A stretch of 64,000 nucleotides of DNA from the NCBI GenBank assembly GCA_018001935.1, contig JAGNHB010000011.1:44588-108587 (forward strand), in the 5' to 3' direction. Shown in pieces: positions 26,329 to 34,842 of this stretch. The notes below the pieces were generated by a model, which saw only the letters and a program-made list of their open reading frames with translations, made no database searches and was not told the origin of the DNA. Each line of letters starts with the position of its first letter. Position 1 is the first letter of the stretch. A program made the translations under genes and the position numbers. Source of the DNA: Acidobacteriota bacterium. Lineage in GTDB: Bacteria > Acidobacteriota > JAAYUB01.

Positions 26329-27177
26329 ATGGGTGCAACAGCGTTTCGTGAAGAGGACGGGAAAAAAGTCATCAAAAGCGGGACTTTCTTCCGCTGCTTC
26401 TGCCCTCACTGCCACATGAGCCTGATCGAGAGCGACAACATCGTGATGACGGTGGTCCGGCCCGGCGGCGAGCGGGGGGTCCTGACCTTGAGCCCCTACC
26501 TGAACGTGTTCGAGAGCACCAGCACGGTCCGGTTGCCCGAGGGAGAGGAAGTGGAGGACTTCATCTGCCCGCACTGCGCCAAGTCCCTGAAGGAACCCGA
26601 GAAGCGGTGCGGCGCCTGCGGGGCCCACATCATGACCTTGCTGGCCCGGGTGGAAACCGAGGTCTTCGACTTCCACATCTGCATGCGCAAGAGCTGCTAC
26701 TGGCACGGGATCACCACCGAGAAGCGCGAGAAACTCCTGCTGGAGATGGCCGGGTTCCGCAAACCCGGAGACCACGTGGAGATGATCCGGACGGGGACCA
26801 AGCTCCAGTGCTTCTGCCCGAACTGCAAGGCCTCCCTGGTGAAGGGCGAGGACCTGGTGGTCCACATCCTCGGCACCGACGGGCGGATCGGCGAGCTGAG
26901 GCTGAGCCCCTACCTCAACGTCTTCCGCAACGAGTGCTCCATTTTCATCCCCCCCGGCGCGGAAGTGGAGGACATGATCTGCCCCCAGTGCAAGGGCAGC
27001 CTCTGGCTGAACGATAAACGCTGCGAAGTCTGCGATTCGAAAGCCGCCAAGATGCGCATCCGGGCCTCGGTCCTGGACCTGGACTTCTACATCTGCATGC
27101 GTGACCAGTGCCACTGGCACGGCCTGAGCGAGGGCGACCGCCAGCGGATCCTGCTGGACGAGAGCCTGGAGTGGTGA
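26329..27177 (+). CDS. tandemly duplicated zinc-ribbon protein of unknown function
   Basis: A 282-residue soluble protein made of two copies of one domain (about residues 22-128 and 162-268). Each copy has CFCPHC/CFCPNC, the conserved SPYLNVF segment, CPHC/CPQC, a CGAC/CEVC knuckle and a closing CxxxxCxWHG. About nine Cys per copy suggest two zinc ribbons or iron centres each. The start has AAGGAG upstream. It lies 52 bp after nfnB and 9 bp before a 71-residue gene, so it may be cotranscribed with nfnAB. I do not recognise the family. Confidence 0.8.
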   Translation: MGATAFREEDGKKVIKSGTFFRCFCPHCHMSLIESDNIVMTVVRPGGERGVLTLSPYLNVFESTSTVRLPEGEEVEDFICPHCAKSLKEPEKRCGACGAHIMTLLARVETEVFDFHICMRKSCYWHGITTEKREKLLLEMAGFRKPGDHVEMIRTGTKLQCFCPNCKASLVKGEDLVVHILGTDGRIGELRLSPYLNVFRNECSIFIPPGAEVEDMICPQCKGSLWLNDKRCEVCDSKAAKMRIRASVLDLDFYICMRDQCHWHGLSEGDRQRILLDESLEW

Positions 27178-27186
27178 GGAGGGGTC

Positions 27187-27402
27187 ATGCAGCGGATGAA
27201 CCTGGAAGAAAAACGGAAGGAACGGCTCCTGCAGATCATCTCCCGCCACGCTCACGGCTTCAAGTACGAACTGACCCGGCTGCACCTGAACGAGAACCAG
27301 ATCGAGGTGATCTACCCCTTCGTGGTGAAGCTCATCGACACCGTGAACCGGGAGTACCTCGCGGAAGAGGCTTCCGGCTGGGCCGACCCGCCCGCGCCCT
27401 GA
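27187..27402 (+). CDS. small hypothetical protein (71 residues)
   Basis: A short protein with GAGGAGG right before ATG 27187, 9 bp after the zinc-ribbon gene. It is largely helical and charged (LEEKRKERLLQIISRHAHGFKYELTRLHL...VVKLIDTVNREYL), with no Cys and no membrane segment. A helper of the upstream protein is possible. Family not recognised. Confidence 0.7.
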   Translation: MQRMNLEEKRKERLLQIISRHAHGFKYELTRLHLNENQIEVIYPFVVKLIDTVNREYLAEEASGWADPPAP

Positions 27403-27511
27403 GCCCGGGGCGTGCCCCGGCCGGATCAGCGGCCGTCGCCCTCCCGGCGGGCCGCGTACCGTCCCGTCGCCCCCTCCCGGGCGACGGGCGGTTGCACCCG
27501 GCCGGCGAGGC

Positions 27512-27552
27512 GCCCGGCCTGCGGCGCCGGGCCACGCCGTCGGCGGATTTTT
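27512..27552 (+). terminator. possible weak terminator before greA
   Basis: GCCCGGC (27512-27518) can pair with GCCGGGC (27526-27532), followed by a short CGCC/GGCG hairpin and TTTTT at 27548-27552. The first stem is 15 bp from the T-run, so the call is weak. Confidence 0.3.
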
Positions 27553-27553
27553 C

Positions 27554-27582
27554 TTGACGTGTGCCCCCCGGATGGATAAATT
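27554..27582 (+). promoter_or_regulatory. promoter TTGACG-N17-TAAATT for greA
   Basis: The -35 box TTGACG (27554-27559) and a -10-like TAAATT (27577-27582) have 17-bp spacing and lie about 30 bp before greA. Confidence 0.55.
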
Positions 27583-27612
27583 GCTTCAATCATTGTCGGG
27601 GAAGAGGTTTTC

Positions 27613-28083
27613 ATGCCCACGTACATGCTGCGCACCACCCTGGATCGGTTGAACAAACGCCTGGAGGAGATCCAGCGCGAAAAATACGTCGTTGCCCGCG
27701 AACTCCAGGAGGCGGCGTCCCAGGGCGATCTCTCGGAGAACGCCGAGTACGATATCGCCAAGGAAAAGAAGGAGATGCTGGCCCTCGAGGAGCGCCGGAT
27801 CAAGGAGTACCTCGGCGACGCCCAGCTCATCGAGGAGATCAGCTCCCCGCCCGACGTGGTTTCAGTGGGCAAGCGGGTGAAGATCCAGGACGCCGCATCC
27901 GGCAAGGAGCAGGTCTTCGCCATCATCGGAGAGCTCGACAAGATGGAGGGCGTCGACTCCCTCTCGGTCGGCGCCCCCCTGGCCCGGGGCCTGCTGGGAA
28001 AGAAGCTGGGGCGGTCCGTGGAGGTCCAGTTGCCGCGCGAGACCCGGCGCTACAAGATCCTGGAGATCTCGAACCTCTTCTGA
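27613..28083 (+). CDS. greA: transcription elongation factor GreA
   Basis: A 156-residue protein of normal GreA length. The N-terminal coiled coil carries the acidic tip GDLSENAEYDIAKEKK, which reaches the RNA polymerase active site to stimulate cleavage of backtracked RNA. The C-terminal domain has the conserved VSVGKRVKIQD and VGAPLARGLLGKKLG blocks. It has its own promoter-like sequence and stands alone. Confidence 0.95.
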   Translation: MPTYMLRTTLDRLNKRLEEIQREKYVVARELQEAASQGDLSENAEYDIAKEKKEMLALEERRIKEYLGDAQLIEEISSPPDVVSVGKRVKIQDAASGKEQVFAIIGELDKMEGVDSLSVGAPLARGLLGKKLGRSVEVQLPRETRRYKILEISNLF

Positions 28084-28150
28084 CACGGGAGGCCAGGACC
28101 CCGATCGGCAGGAACCGCGCCGGTCAGCCATTGGCCGCAACCCGATCGAA

Positions 28151-28179
28151 ACCACGGATGAACACGGATGAACACGGAT
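28151..28179. repeat. dispersed repeat, ACCACGGATGAACACGGAT family
   Basis: Contains (C)CACGGATG AACACGGATG AACACGGAT, a 10-bp iteration seen again at 30338-30365 and 44656-44684. Similar sequences are scattered in many environmental genomes. Confidence 0.75.
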
Positions 28180-28250
28180 ACCGGATATTGTGATGACTTC
28201 CGGTGTCATGTCGGCCTTCTTCCCCGGGGGCGGCCTCCACTCCGTCCCAT

Positions 28251-28280
28251 TTCTTTGCGGGGCTTGGCGGCTTTGCGTGA
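28251..28280. repeat. single arm of the TTTGCG..CTTGGCG repeat family
   Basis: TTCTTTGCGGGGCTTGGCGG and the bases after it resemble the right arm of the hairpin at 44732-44828. No partner arm is visible here. The 28084-28331 gap has no gene. Confidence 0.5.
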
Positions 28281-28331
28281 GGCCGGTGGTGCCTCCACTT
28301 TTCATCGAACCCCGAAAGAGCCTTTGAACCC

Positions 28332-30278
28332 ATGAAAACACTTTCAAGAATCCTGTGGGTGGGCGTGGCGGCGGTCTTCGCCCTCTCTTTCGCCATCGTG
28401 ACGGGCCTCTTCAACCCGGCCGAGAAGGTCAACGCGCTCTGGCTGGTGACGGCGGCGGCCTGCTTTTTCCTCCTGGCCTACCGCTTCTACGGCGCTTTCC
28501 TGGCGGCGAAGGTGGCGGTGCTGGACGAAAGGAGGGTGACGCCCGCCGTCCGCCTCAACGACGGGATGAATTACCACCCCACCAACAAGTGGGTCCTCTT
28601 CGGCCACCACTTCGCCGCCATCGCGGGCGCCGGCCCGCTCATCGGCCCGGTCCTGGCCGCCCAGTTCGGTTACCTGCCGGGTTTCCTGTGGATCCTGGTG
28701 GGCGCGGTGGTGGCCGGCGGCGTCCACGATTTCGTGATCCTCTTCGCCTCGGTGCGGCGGGACGGCAAGTCCATGGCCCGGATCGTGCGGGAGGAGGTCG
28801 GCCCCGTATCGGGCGGCGCGGCCCTCTTCGTGGTCCTCTTCGTGATGGTCATCGCCATCGCCGGCCTGGGGCTGGCCTTCATCAACTCCCTGGCCCGGAA
28901 CCCCTGGGGGGTCTTCATCATCGGCATGACCATCCCCATCGCCCTGTTCATGGGCTTCTACATGAAGCTGCAGTTCCGGGCCAGCATCGCGGGGATCTCG
29001 GCCGTGGGCATCGTGCTCCTGGTGTCGTCGGTGATCGTCGGGCACGCGGTCCCGGGCAGCGCCCTCGGGCGGGTGCTGGACCTGGGGCCCCATTCCCTCA
29101 CGGTCCTCCTGGGGGTCTACGGCTTCATCGCCTCGGCCCTTCCGGTCTGGATGCTGCTGGCCCCCCGGGACTACCTCTCCTCCTTTCTGAAGATCGGGGT
29201 CATCGCCGCCCTCGCCGTCGGCGTCGTCTTCCTGGCGCCGGACCTCCGGATGCCCGCGCTCACCCGCTTCGTATCGGGCGGCGGGCCCATCATCCCCGGG
29301 CCCGTCTTCCCCTTCCTCTTCATCACCATCGCCTGCGGGGCCATCTCCGGCGGGCACGCCCTCTTCGCCTCCGGGACCACCTCCAAGATGGTGGACAACG
29401 AGCGCTACGTCCTCCCCATCGGCTACGGCGCCATGCTCACCGAGGGTTTCGTCTCGGTGATGGCGGTGATCGCGGCCTGCGTCCTGGTGCCGGGGGACTA
29501 CTTCGCCATCAACACCACCCTCGACGGCGCCCGGCTGGCCGCCCTCGGGTTCACGCCCGAACACCTTTCGGAGCTGTCCCGGATGGTTGGGGTCGACCTG
29601 GCGGGACGGCCGGGGGGCGCCGTCTCCCTGGCGGTGGGCATGACCCAGATCTTCGCGGCCATCCCCCTGATGAAGACGGTGATGGCCTACTGGTACCAGT
29701 TCGCCCTCATGTTCGAGGCCTTCTTCATCCTCACCACCATCGACGCGGGGACCCGGGTCTGCCGCTACATCGTCCAGGAACTGGCGGGACACGTCTGGAA
29801 ACCCCTCGGGGACCTCCGCTCCCTGGCGGGAAACGTCTTCGCGAGCCTGGTGGTGGTCCTGTCCTGGTCCTTCTTCATCGCCACGGGGTCGCTCTCCGCC
29901 GTGTGGCCCATGTTCGGCACCGCCAACCAGCTCCTGGCCATGCTGGCCCTGTGCCTGGGCACCACCCTGATCCTCAAGGCCGGGAAGGCGCGCTACGCCT
30001 GGATCACCCTGGCGCCCATGGCCTTCATGGCCGCCACCACCCTCACCGCGTCGGTGCAGCTCATCGGCAAGTTCTGGGACCTGGCCCTGGCCGGGGGGAA
30101 GGACGCCCGGCTCTACGGCGTGAGCTGCGCGCTCATGGGGATCCTCCTGGTTCTCGCCCTGATCATCGTCGGCGACTCCCTGGTGAAGTGGCGTCGTTTG
30201 CTGCGAGGCAGGGAAGGGGAGGCCATCCCGGTGGAGCCGCTTCCCGACGAGGGCGAGGAAGTCTATCCGCTCCCCTGA
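28332..30278 (+). CDS. cstA: CstA family carbon starvation / pyruvate or peptide transporter
   Basis: A 648-residue inner-membrane protein with about 16 hydrophobic segments. CstA blocks are present: PTNKWVLFGHHFAAIAGAGPLIGPVLAAQ, GGVHDFVILFASVRRDGKSM, AISGGHALFASGTTSKM, and the C-terminal FIATGSLSAVWPMFGTANQLLA. Family members import pyruvate or peptides under starvation. The length matches the family. No strong ribosome binding site precedes ATG 28332. Confidence 0.93.
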   Translation: MKTLSRILWVGVAAVFALSFAIVTGLFNPAEKVNALWLVTAAACFFLLAYRFYGAFLAAKVAVLDERRVTPAVRLNDGMNYHPTNKWVLFGHHFAAIAGAGPLIGPVLAAQFGYLPGFLWILVGAVVAGGVHDFVILFASVRRDGKSMARIVREEVGPVSGGAALFVVLFVMVIAIAGLGLAFINSLARNPWGVFIIGMTIPIALFMGFYMKLQFRASIAGISAVGIVLLVSSVIVGHAVPGSALGRVLDLGPHSLTVLLGVYGFIASALPVWMLLAPRDYLSSFLKIGVIAALAVGVVFLAPDLRMPALTRFVSGGGPIIPGPVFPFLFITIACGAISGGHALFASGTTSKMVDNERYVLPIGYGAMLTEGFVSVMAVIAACVLVPGDYFAINTTLDGARLAALGFTPEHLSELSRMVGVDLAGRPGGAVSLAVGMTQIFAAIPLMKTVMAYWYQFALMFEAFFILTTIDAGTRVCRYIVQELAGHVWKPLGDLRSLAGNVFASLVVVLSWSFFIATGSLSAVWPMFGTANQLLAMLALCLGTTLILKAGKARYAWITLAPMAFMAATTLTASVQLIGKFWDLALAGGKDARLYGVSCALMGILLVLALIIVGDSLVKWRRLLRGREGEAIPVEPLPDEGEEVYPLP

Positions 30279-30337
30279 GAGAACAAATCGCCGTGCCATC
30301 CGTAAACTTCCGTTCGTCGATCAGCCGGTGAAAATGT

Positions 30338-30365
30338 CCACGGATGAACACGGATGGCCACGGAT
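30338..30365. repeat. dispersed repeat, CCACGGATGAACACGGAT family
   Basis: CCACGGATGAACACGGATGG followed by CCACGGAT; same family as 28151-28179 and 44656-44684. It lies between cstA and the DUF3857 gene. Confidence 0.7.
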
Positions 30366-30435
30366 TCAGTCCGGACAGGATATCCAGATGAGTGTGATGA
30401 GTGGTTGAAAAATATCTCCTGAGAGGAGAGGCAGC

Positions 30436-32478
30436 ATGATCAGAGTCGTCAATTCGAGGTTCAGCGGGAAGACGGGGCTTGCGGTGAGAGCTTTCCTCTT
30501 GCTGGTGGCCGTTGTGGCGGGGGCCGGGGCCGGTTTCGGCCAGGACGCCGTCAAAGACGACCCGCTGACGCCGGCGGACGCGGACCTGGCGGCCCGCATC
30601 GCGGCGGTGCGGGCCGCCGACTACGCCGGGAAGGACGTGATGAGGGTCCTCGACCGCACCGACGTGGAGGTGGCCGAGAGCGGTCTCTCCACCATGACCT
30701 TCCACCGCGTGGACAGGGTCCTCACGGTGGCGGGCGCCGTGGGCGAAGCGGTCCGGTCCTTCGACTACGACCCGAAAAGCTCGGGCGTGGAGATCGTCCG
30801 CATCCGCCTCTGGCGCGACGGCAAGCCCCGGGACCTCGACCTGGCGGGGCTGAGGGACACGCCCGCCCCCGACTGGTCCATCTTCTGGGGCAACCGGCTC
30901 AAGGTCTTCACCTTGCCGCGCCTGAAGCCGGGCGACGCCGTGGAGACGGAACACCGGCGCAAGGGATTCGTCCTGGCCCTGCTGGCCGACGAGGACGCCG
31001 AGCAGCGCTTCATTCCGCCCATGCGGGGCCACTTCTTCGACATCGTGCCCTTCTGGTCGGATCGGCCCGTGAAGGAGAAGATTTACACCGTCCGGCTGCC
31101 CCGCGGCAAGAACCTCCGCACCCAGTTTTTCAACGGGACGGCCGAGACCGAGGCGAGAGTGGACGGCGAGACCGCCTTCTACCGCTGGACGGCCCGGGAC
31201 GTGGCCCCCCTGGAGCGCGAGCCGGGCATGAGCGCCCCCGACGACGTCGCCCCCAAGCTCATCGTCACCACCACCCTGGACTGGAGGGAGAAGTCGGCCT
31301 GGTTCCACCAGGCCAACGAGGACTACGGCTCCTTCACGGTGACTCCCGAGGTAAAGGCGTTCACCGACGCGCTGTTGAAGGGGGCGAGGGACGACGACGA
31401 GAAGATTTCCATCTTGACCCACTGGGCGGCGGAGAACATCCGGTACTGCGGCCTGAGCATGGGAAAGGGGGAAGGGTACATCCTCCACACGGGGGAGATG
31501 ACCTTCCAGGACCGCTGCGGCGTCTGCAAGGACAAGGCCGGGATGCTGGTGACCCTGCTGCGGGCCGCGGGGTTTGAGTCCTACCCCGCCATGACCATGG
31601 CCGGTTCCCGGGTGGAGGACATCCCCGCCGACCAGTTCAACCACTGCGTGACGCTGGTGAAACGGCCCACGGGCTACCAACTCCTGGACCCCACGTGGGT
31701 CCCGGGGTCCATGGAACTGTGGTCCTCCCTGGAGCAGGAACAGCAGTACCTTCCCGGGGTCCCCGAGACGTCCGGACTCCTGACCACCCCCGCGGCCGAC
31801 CCGGCCGAGCACTTCATCCGGATCACCTCGACCCTGGACCTGGCCGCCGACGGGAAGCTCTCGGGCCGGGCGTCGGTGGAGACCCGGGGGCTGGGCGACA
31901 GTTTCATGCGGCGGGCGGTCCAGCGGACCGTCGCGGCCCGGCGTGCCGACATCTTTCGGAACGCCCTGGCCGAGATCAGCCCCCTCATGAAACTCACGGG
32001 TTACGACTGCTCTTCCCCGGAAGACCTGAAGAACGCCATGAAGATCGCCCTGCGCTTCGAGTGCCCCGACTTCGCCCAGGCCGGGGAGAAGTCGCTGCGC
32101 CTTCGCGCCCCGGCCCTGGCCCAGTACTTCGCCGACCCGGGGCTCGCCTTCTTCCTGCAGGTCCGCACCGACAAGCCGGATCGGAAGTACCCCCTCAGCT
32201 TGCGCTGCAACGGGACCTGGTCCTGGGAGGAAACCGTCAAGGCGCCGCCGGGATACCGGCTGGCCAGGCCGCCCGACGACCTGAGGATCGACGGCGCCGC
32301 GGCGTCGCTGGAGCGGACCGTCAAGGCCCTCGACGACGGGTTTGTCGTGAAGCAGACCCTGGTTCTCAAGAAGAAGACCTGCCCGCCGTCGGACTACCCG
32401 AACCTCAAGCAGGTGCTGGACGCCCTCCGCAAGGAGCGCGGCCGGGTTTTCGCCCTGGTGGCGGGAGGTGACAAATGA
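30436..32478 (+). CDS. secreted DUF3857-transglutaminase-like protein (catalytic residues intact)
   Basis: A 680-residue protein with a signal peptide (RAFLLLVAVVAGAGAGFG). A DUF3857-type beta region spans about residues 60-270 and a transglutaminase-like core about 300-430. The catalytic Cys364 is in CGVCKDKAGML, His in FNHCVTLV and Asp in LLDPTW. A C-terminal beta domain follows. Periplasmic location is inferred. The family is common in Bacteroidota and Acidobacteriota; the substrate is unknown. Its stop overlaps the start of a sister gene (ATGA at 32475). Confidence 0.88.
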   Translation: MIRVVNSRFSGKTGLAVRAFLLLVAVVAGAGAGFGQDAVKDDPLTPADADLAARIAAVRAADYAGKDVMRVLDRTDVEVAESGLSTMTFHRVDRVLTVAGAVGEAVRSFDYDPKSSGVEIVRIRLWRDGKPRDLDLAGLRDTPAPDWSIFWGNRLKVFTLPRLKPGDAVETEHRRKGFVLALLADEDAEQRFIPPMRGHFFDIVPFWSDRPVKEKIYTVRLPRGKNLRTQFFNGTAETEARVDGETAFYRWTARDVAPLEREPGMSAPDDVAPKLIVTTTLDWREKSAWFHQANEDYGSFTVTPEVKAFTDALLKGARDDDEKISILTHWAAENIRYCGLSMGKGEGYILHTGEMTFQDRCGVCKDKAGMLVTLLRAAGFESYPAMTMAGSRVEDIPADQFNHCVTLVKRPTGYQLLDPTWVPGSMELWSSLEQEQQYLPGVPETSGLLTTPAADPAEHFIRITSTLDLAADGKLSGRASVETRGLGDSFMRRAVQRTVAARRADIFRNALAEISPLMKLTGYDCSSPEDLKNAMKIALRFECPDFAQAGEKSLRLRAPALAQYFADPGLAFFLQVRTDKPDRKYPLSLRCNGTWSWEETVKAPPGYRLARPPDDLRIDGAAASLERTVKALDDGFVVKQTLVLKKKTCPPSDYPNLKQVLDALRKERGRVFALVAGGDK

Positions 32479-34334
32479 ACCGGCGTATCCTGACCCTGAC
32501 CCTGTGGATCGCCGCGGCCTGGCTCGCGGCGGCCCCGACGACGACCGCCCCCGTGGCCGATTCCCCCGGGGCAGCGTACGAAACCGCCCTGAAGGCCGCG
32601 GACGCGGAGGTCCTCCTGCGGGAGAAGACCTTCACCCTCAACCCCGACGGCTCGTGGGAGACCCGGGTGCACGAGGTCCGCAAGGTCCTCACGCTCCAGG
32701 GGATGAACCGGGCGCTGGGGGAGACCGTCATCCCCTTCCGCGACGGCTGGCAGACCGTGGAGGTGGGCGAGGCCTTCACCACCCGCCCGGACGGGACGAA
32801 GGTCCCCCTCCCGGCCAACGCCCGCATCGAGATCATGAACCTGCACGTGGCCCGCAACCCCGCCTTCAGCGACCTCCGGAGCCTGGTGGTCGCCCACACC
32901 GGGCTGGAAATCGGCGCCGTCACCGACCTGAGCTGGACCGTCAGGACCCGCAAGGGCTTCCTCCCGTTCTTCGAAGGGATGGAGATGCTGGCGGGGCCCT
33001 TCCCCGTCCGTGACCAGTCGGTGGTGGTGCGCGTCCCGCGGGGCACGCCGCTGAAGACGGCCGGCAGCGGCGGCGGGATGGCCTTCACCCGGACCGCCGC
33101 CAGCGGGCAGGATGTCTTCACCTGGCGCGGCCGCGGCACCCTCCCCGTGTTCACTGAGCGGGTCGCCCCCGAGGCCGCCTGCTGGGCGCCCTGGGTGTCC
33201 TTCACCACGGCGCCGTCGGACGCGGCGGTCCTGAAGGCCCTCGCGACGGAGCCCCTCACCGCGGAACTGTTCGAGGAGGTGACCGGGCGGAAGGCGGGTG
33301 CGATGGCCGGGCTGCCCGGCCTGGCGGATGCCCGCGCGGTCCTGGAGAAGGCCCTCGAGGGGGTCCGGACCGTGGATGCCGCCCCGGCGGAGACGGGGGC
33401 CTGGGCTGCCCCGCCGCGGGAGGTGTGGGACCGGGCCTGCGGAACCCGGCTCGAGAAGGCCCGGCTGGCCGCCGCCGCCCTGGCCGCCTGCGGCGCGGCC
33501 GACACCGGGGTTGCCCTCCTCCTGCCCTCCGCGGGCGGCGTCGAACCCGTCCCCGGCCTGCTGGCCGCGTCGGCGTTCCTGGCACGGTTCCGAACCACGG
33601 CGGGGACCTTCTGCGCCGATACCGACGGTTTCGTGTTCACCGCCGACGACCCCCGGTGGCAGGGGATGGTGCTGGTGGAACCCGACGGGAAGCGACGGAA
33701 ACCTGCCGTTGCCGAGGGCGAGGCCGGCTGCGCCTGGTCGCTGTCGCTGGAGGCGAAGGACTGGAAGGACAAGACCTGCCGCCTCTCCGGGCGGCTCGCT
33801 CTCCGCGGGACCGCGGTGGACACCCCCCGGCTCCTGGACGACGCCGCGAAGTACGCGGAGTCGACCCTGGGGGAGGCTCTGAAACCTTACGGAGTGAAGG
33901 GGCTGAAAGTCACGGTGAATCTCGCCGCGCCCAACCTCCTGGAGGCCGGCTTCGAGGCGGATGCGGAAAAGCTGTTCGAGCCCGGCGAGGAGCGCGCCCT
34001 CGCCCTGCCAATCCCCCCGCCGGTCGCGGCCTGGAAAGGGCTCCTGCCGGTCGCCACCGGGCGGACGGCCCCCCCGGCCCTTTTCACCCCGGCGGAGTTC
34101 CGCCTCGACCTGAGTGTCGCCTTGCCGCCGAAGGGAAAAGTCGCGGCGGGCCCGAAGACGGCGGCGTGGGAGCGGGACGGCGTCAAGTGGTCGCAGGAGG
34201 CCCGGCTCGACGGCGAGACGTGGCGCTTCACCCGGACCACCCGCCTCCCGTCCCGGGACGTTCCCCTCCAGACCGTGGCGGATGCCCTGGCGGGCTGGCT
34301 GGCCGACACCCTCAACCGCCTCGTGCTGGAGTAG
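32475..34334 (+). CDS. secreted DUF3857-type protein with degenerate transglutaminase core
   Basis: A 619-residue protein with a signal peptide (LTLTLWIAAAWLAAA). It has the same architecture as the preceding gene (DUF3857 region, then transglutaminase-like core, then beta tail). In the core the CGxC motif reads CGTR, with Arg325 at the position of the catalytic Cys, and I see no matching His/Asp blocks. It is likely a non-catalytic partner. The four-base overlap with the active paralogue implies equal expression. Confidence 0.8.
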   Translation: MNRRILTLTLWIAAAWLAAAPTTTAPVADSPGAAYETALKAADAEVLLREKTFTLNPDGSWETRVHEVRKVLTLQGMNRALGETVIPFRDGWQTVEVGEAFTTRPDGTKVPLPANARIEIMNLHVARNPAFSDLRSLVVAHTGLEIGAVTDLSWTVRTRKGFLPFFEGMEMLAGPFPVRDQSVVVRVPRGTPLKTAGSGGGMAFTRTAASGQDVFTWRGRGTLPVFTERVAPEAACWAPWVSFTTAPSDAAVLKALATEPLTAELFEEVTGRKAGAMAGLPGLADARAVLEKALEGVRTVDAAPAETGAWAAPPREVWDRACGTRLEKARLAAAALAACGAADTGVALLLPSAGGVEPVPGLLAASAFLARFRTTAGTFCADTDGFVFTADDPRWQGMVLVEPDGKRRKPAVAEGEAGCAWSLSLEAKDWKDKTCRLSGRLALRGTAVDTPRLLDDAAKYAESTLGEALKPYGVKGLKVTVNLAAPNLLEAGFEADAEKLFEPGEERALALPIPPPVAAWKGLLPVATGRTAPPALFTPAEFRLDLSVALPPKGKVAAGPKTAAWERDGVKWSQEARLDGETWRFTRTTRLPSRDVPLQTVADALAGWLADTLNRLVLE

Positions 34335-34381
34335 GCGCGGCCCCCCAGCCGGCAGGGGAGTCGCCGGGGAGCGATTTATTC

Positions 34382-34738
34382 GCCAAGGGACGAAAGGACC
34401 AAAAGGACCAAAGGGACCAAAAGGACCGCAAGGTCGACAGCCAGGCTCTCGCCCTCTCAGGCTCTTGCGTTTTGGGCACGTGCCGGGCCCTGCGCTCTCG
34501 CGCGCCTTTGGTCTTGCGGTCTTGAGCCCTCGCAACCGGGCGCCCCAGGCCTTTGCAACCGGGCGCGCCAGGCCTTCGCAAAATGGCTCCCCAGGCCTTC
34601 GCAACCGGGCGCCCCAGGCCTTCGCGCCCGGGCGCCCCAGGCCTTTGCAGCCGGGCGCCCCAAGCCTTCGTGTTCGGGGGCCCCAAGCCCCCGCGGTCCT
34701 TTATGTCCTTTATGTCCTTTGGGTCCTTTCGTCCTTTC
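34382..34738. repeat. 9-bp tandem repeats in an inverted pair, flanking a 23-bp array
   Basis: The left arm 34382-34432 has AAAAGGACC-type nonamers; the right arm 34694-34738 has the complementary GGTCCTTTA type. They bracket the 23-bp array at 34534-34690. The family matches 5560-5725 and 42934-43131. The whole 34335-34842 gap is repeat-filled and has no gene. Confidence 0.8.
34534..34690. repeat. 23-bp tandem repeat, six full copies and a partial seventh
   Basis: Copies start at 34534, 34557, 34580, 34603, 34626, 34649 and 34672. The consensus is close to AACCGGGCGCCCCAGGCCTT plus CGC. Copies differ by a few bases. The contiguous period without spacers excludes a CRISPR array. Because 23 is not a multiple of 3, frames rotate through it and it is not coding. 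Confidence 0.85.
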
Positions 34739-34842
34739 CCGCCGCGGCGCCGCTCCCCGCCCCCCCCGGAGAAAATCTCCTTCCCCCGTGCGGCGTTTCG
34801 GGGTAAGATAGACCCCGACTTTGATTTTCATGGAGGACCGAA

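Noticed and set aside
32475..34334. Second active transglutaminase
   Set aside because: The catalytic Cys position is Arg (CGTR) and the His and Asp blocks are not found.
34534..34690. Possible CRISPR array
   Set aside because: Units are contiguous with no unique spacers, and no cas gene is in the window.
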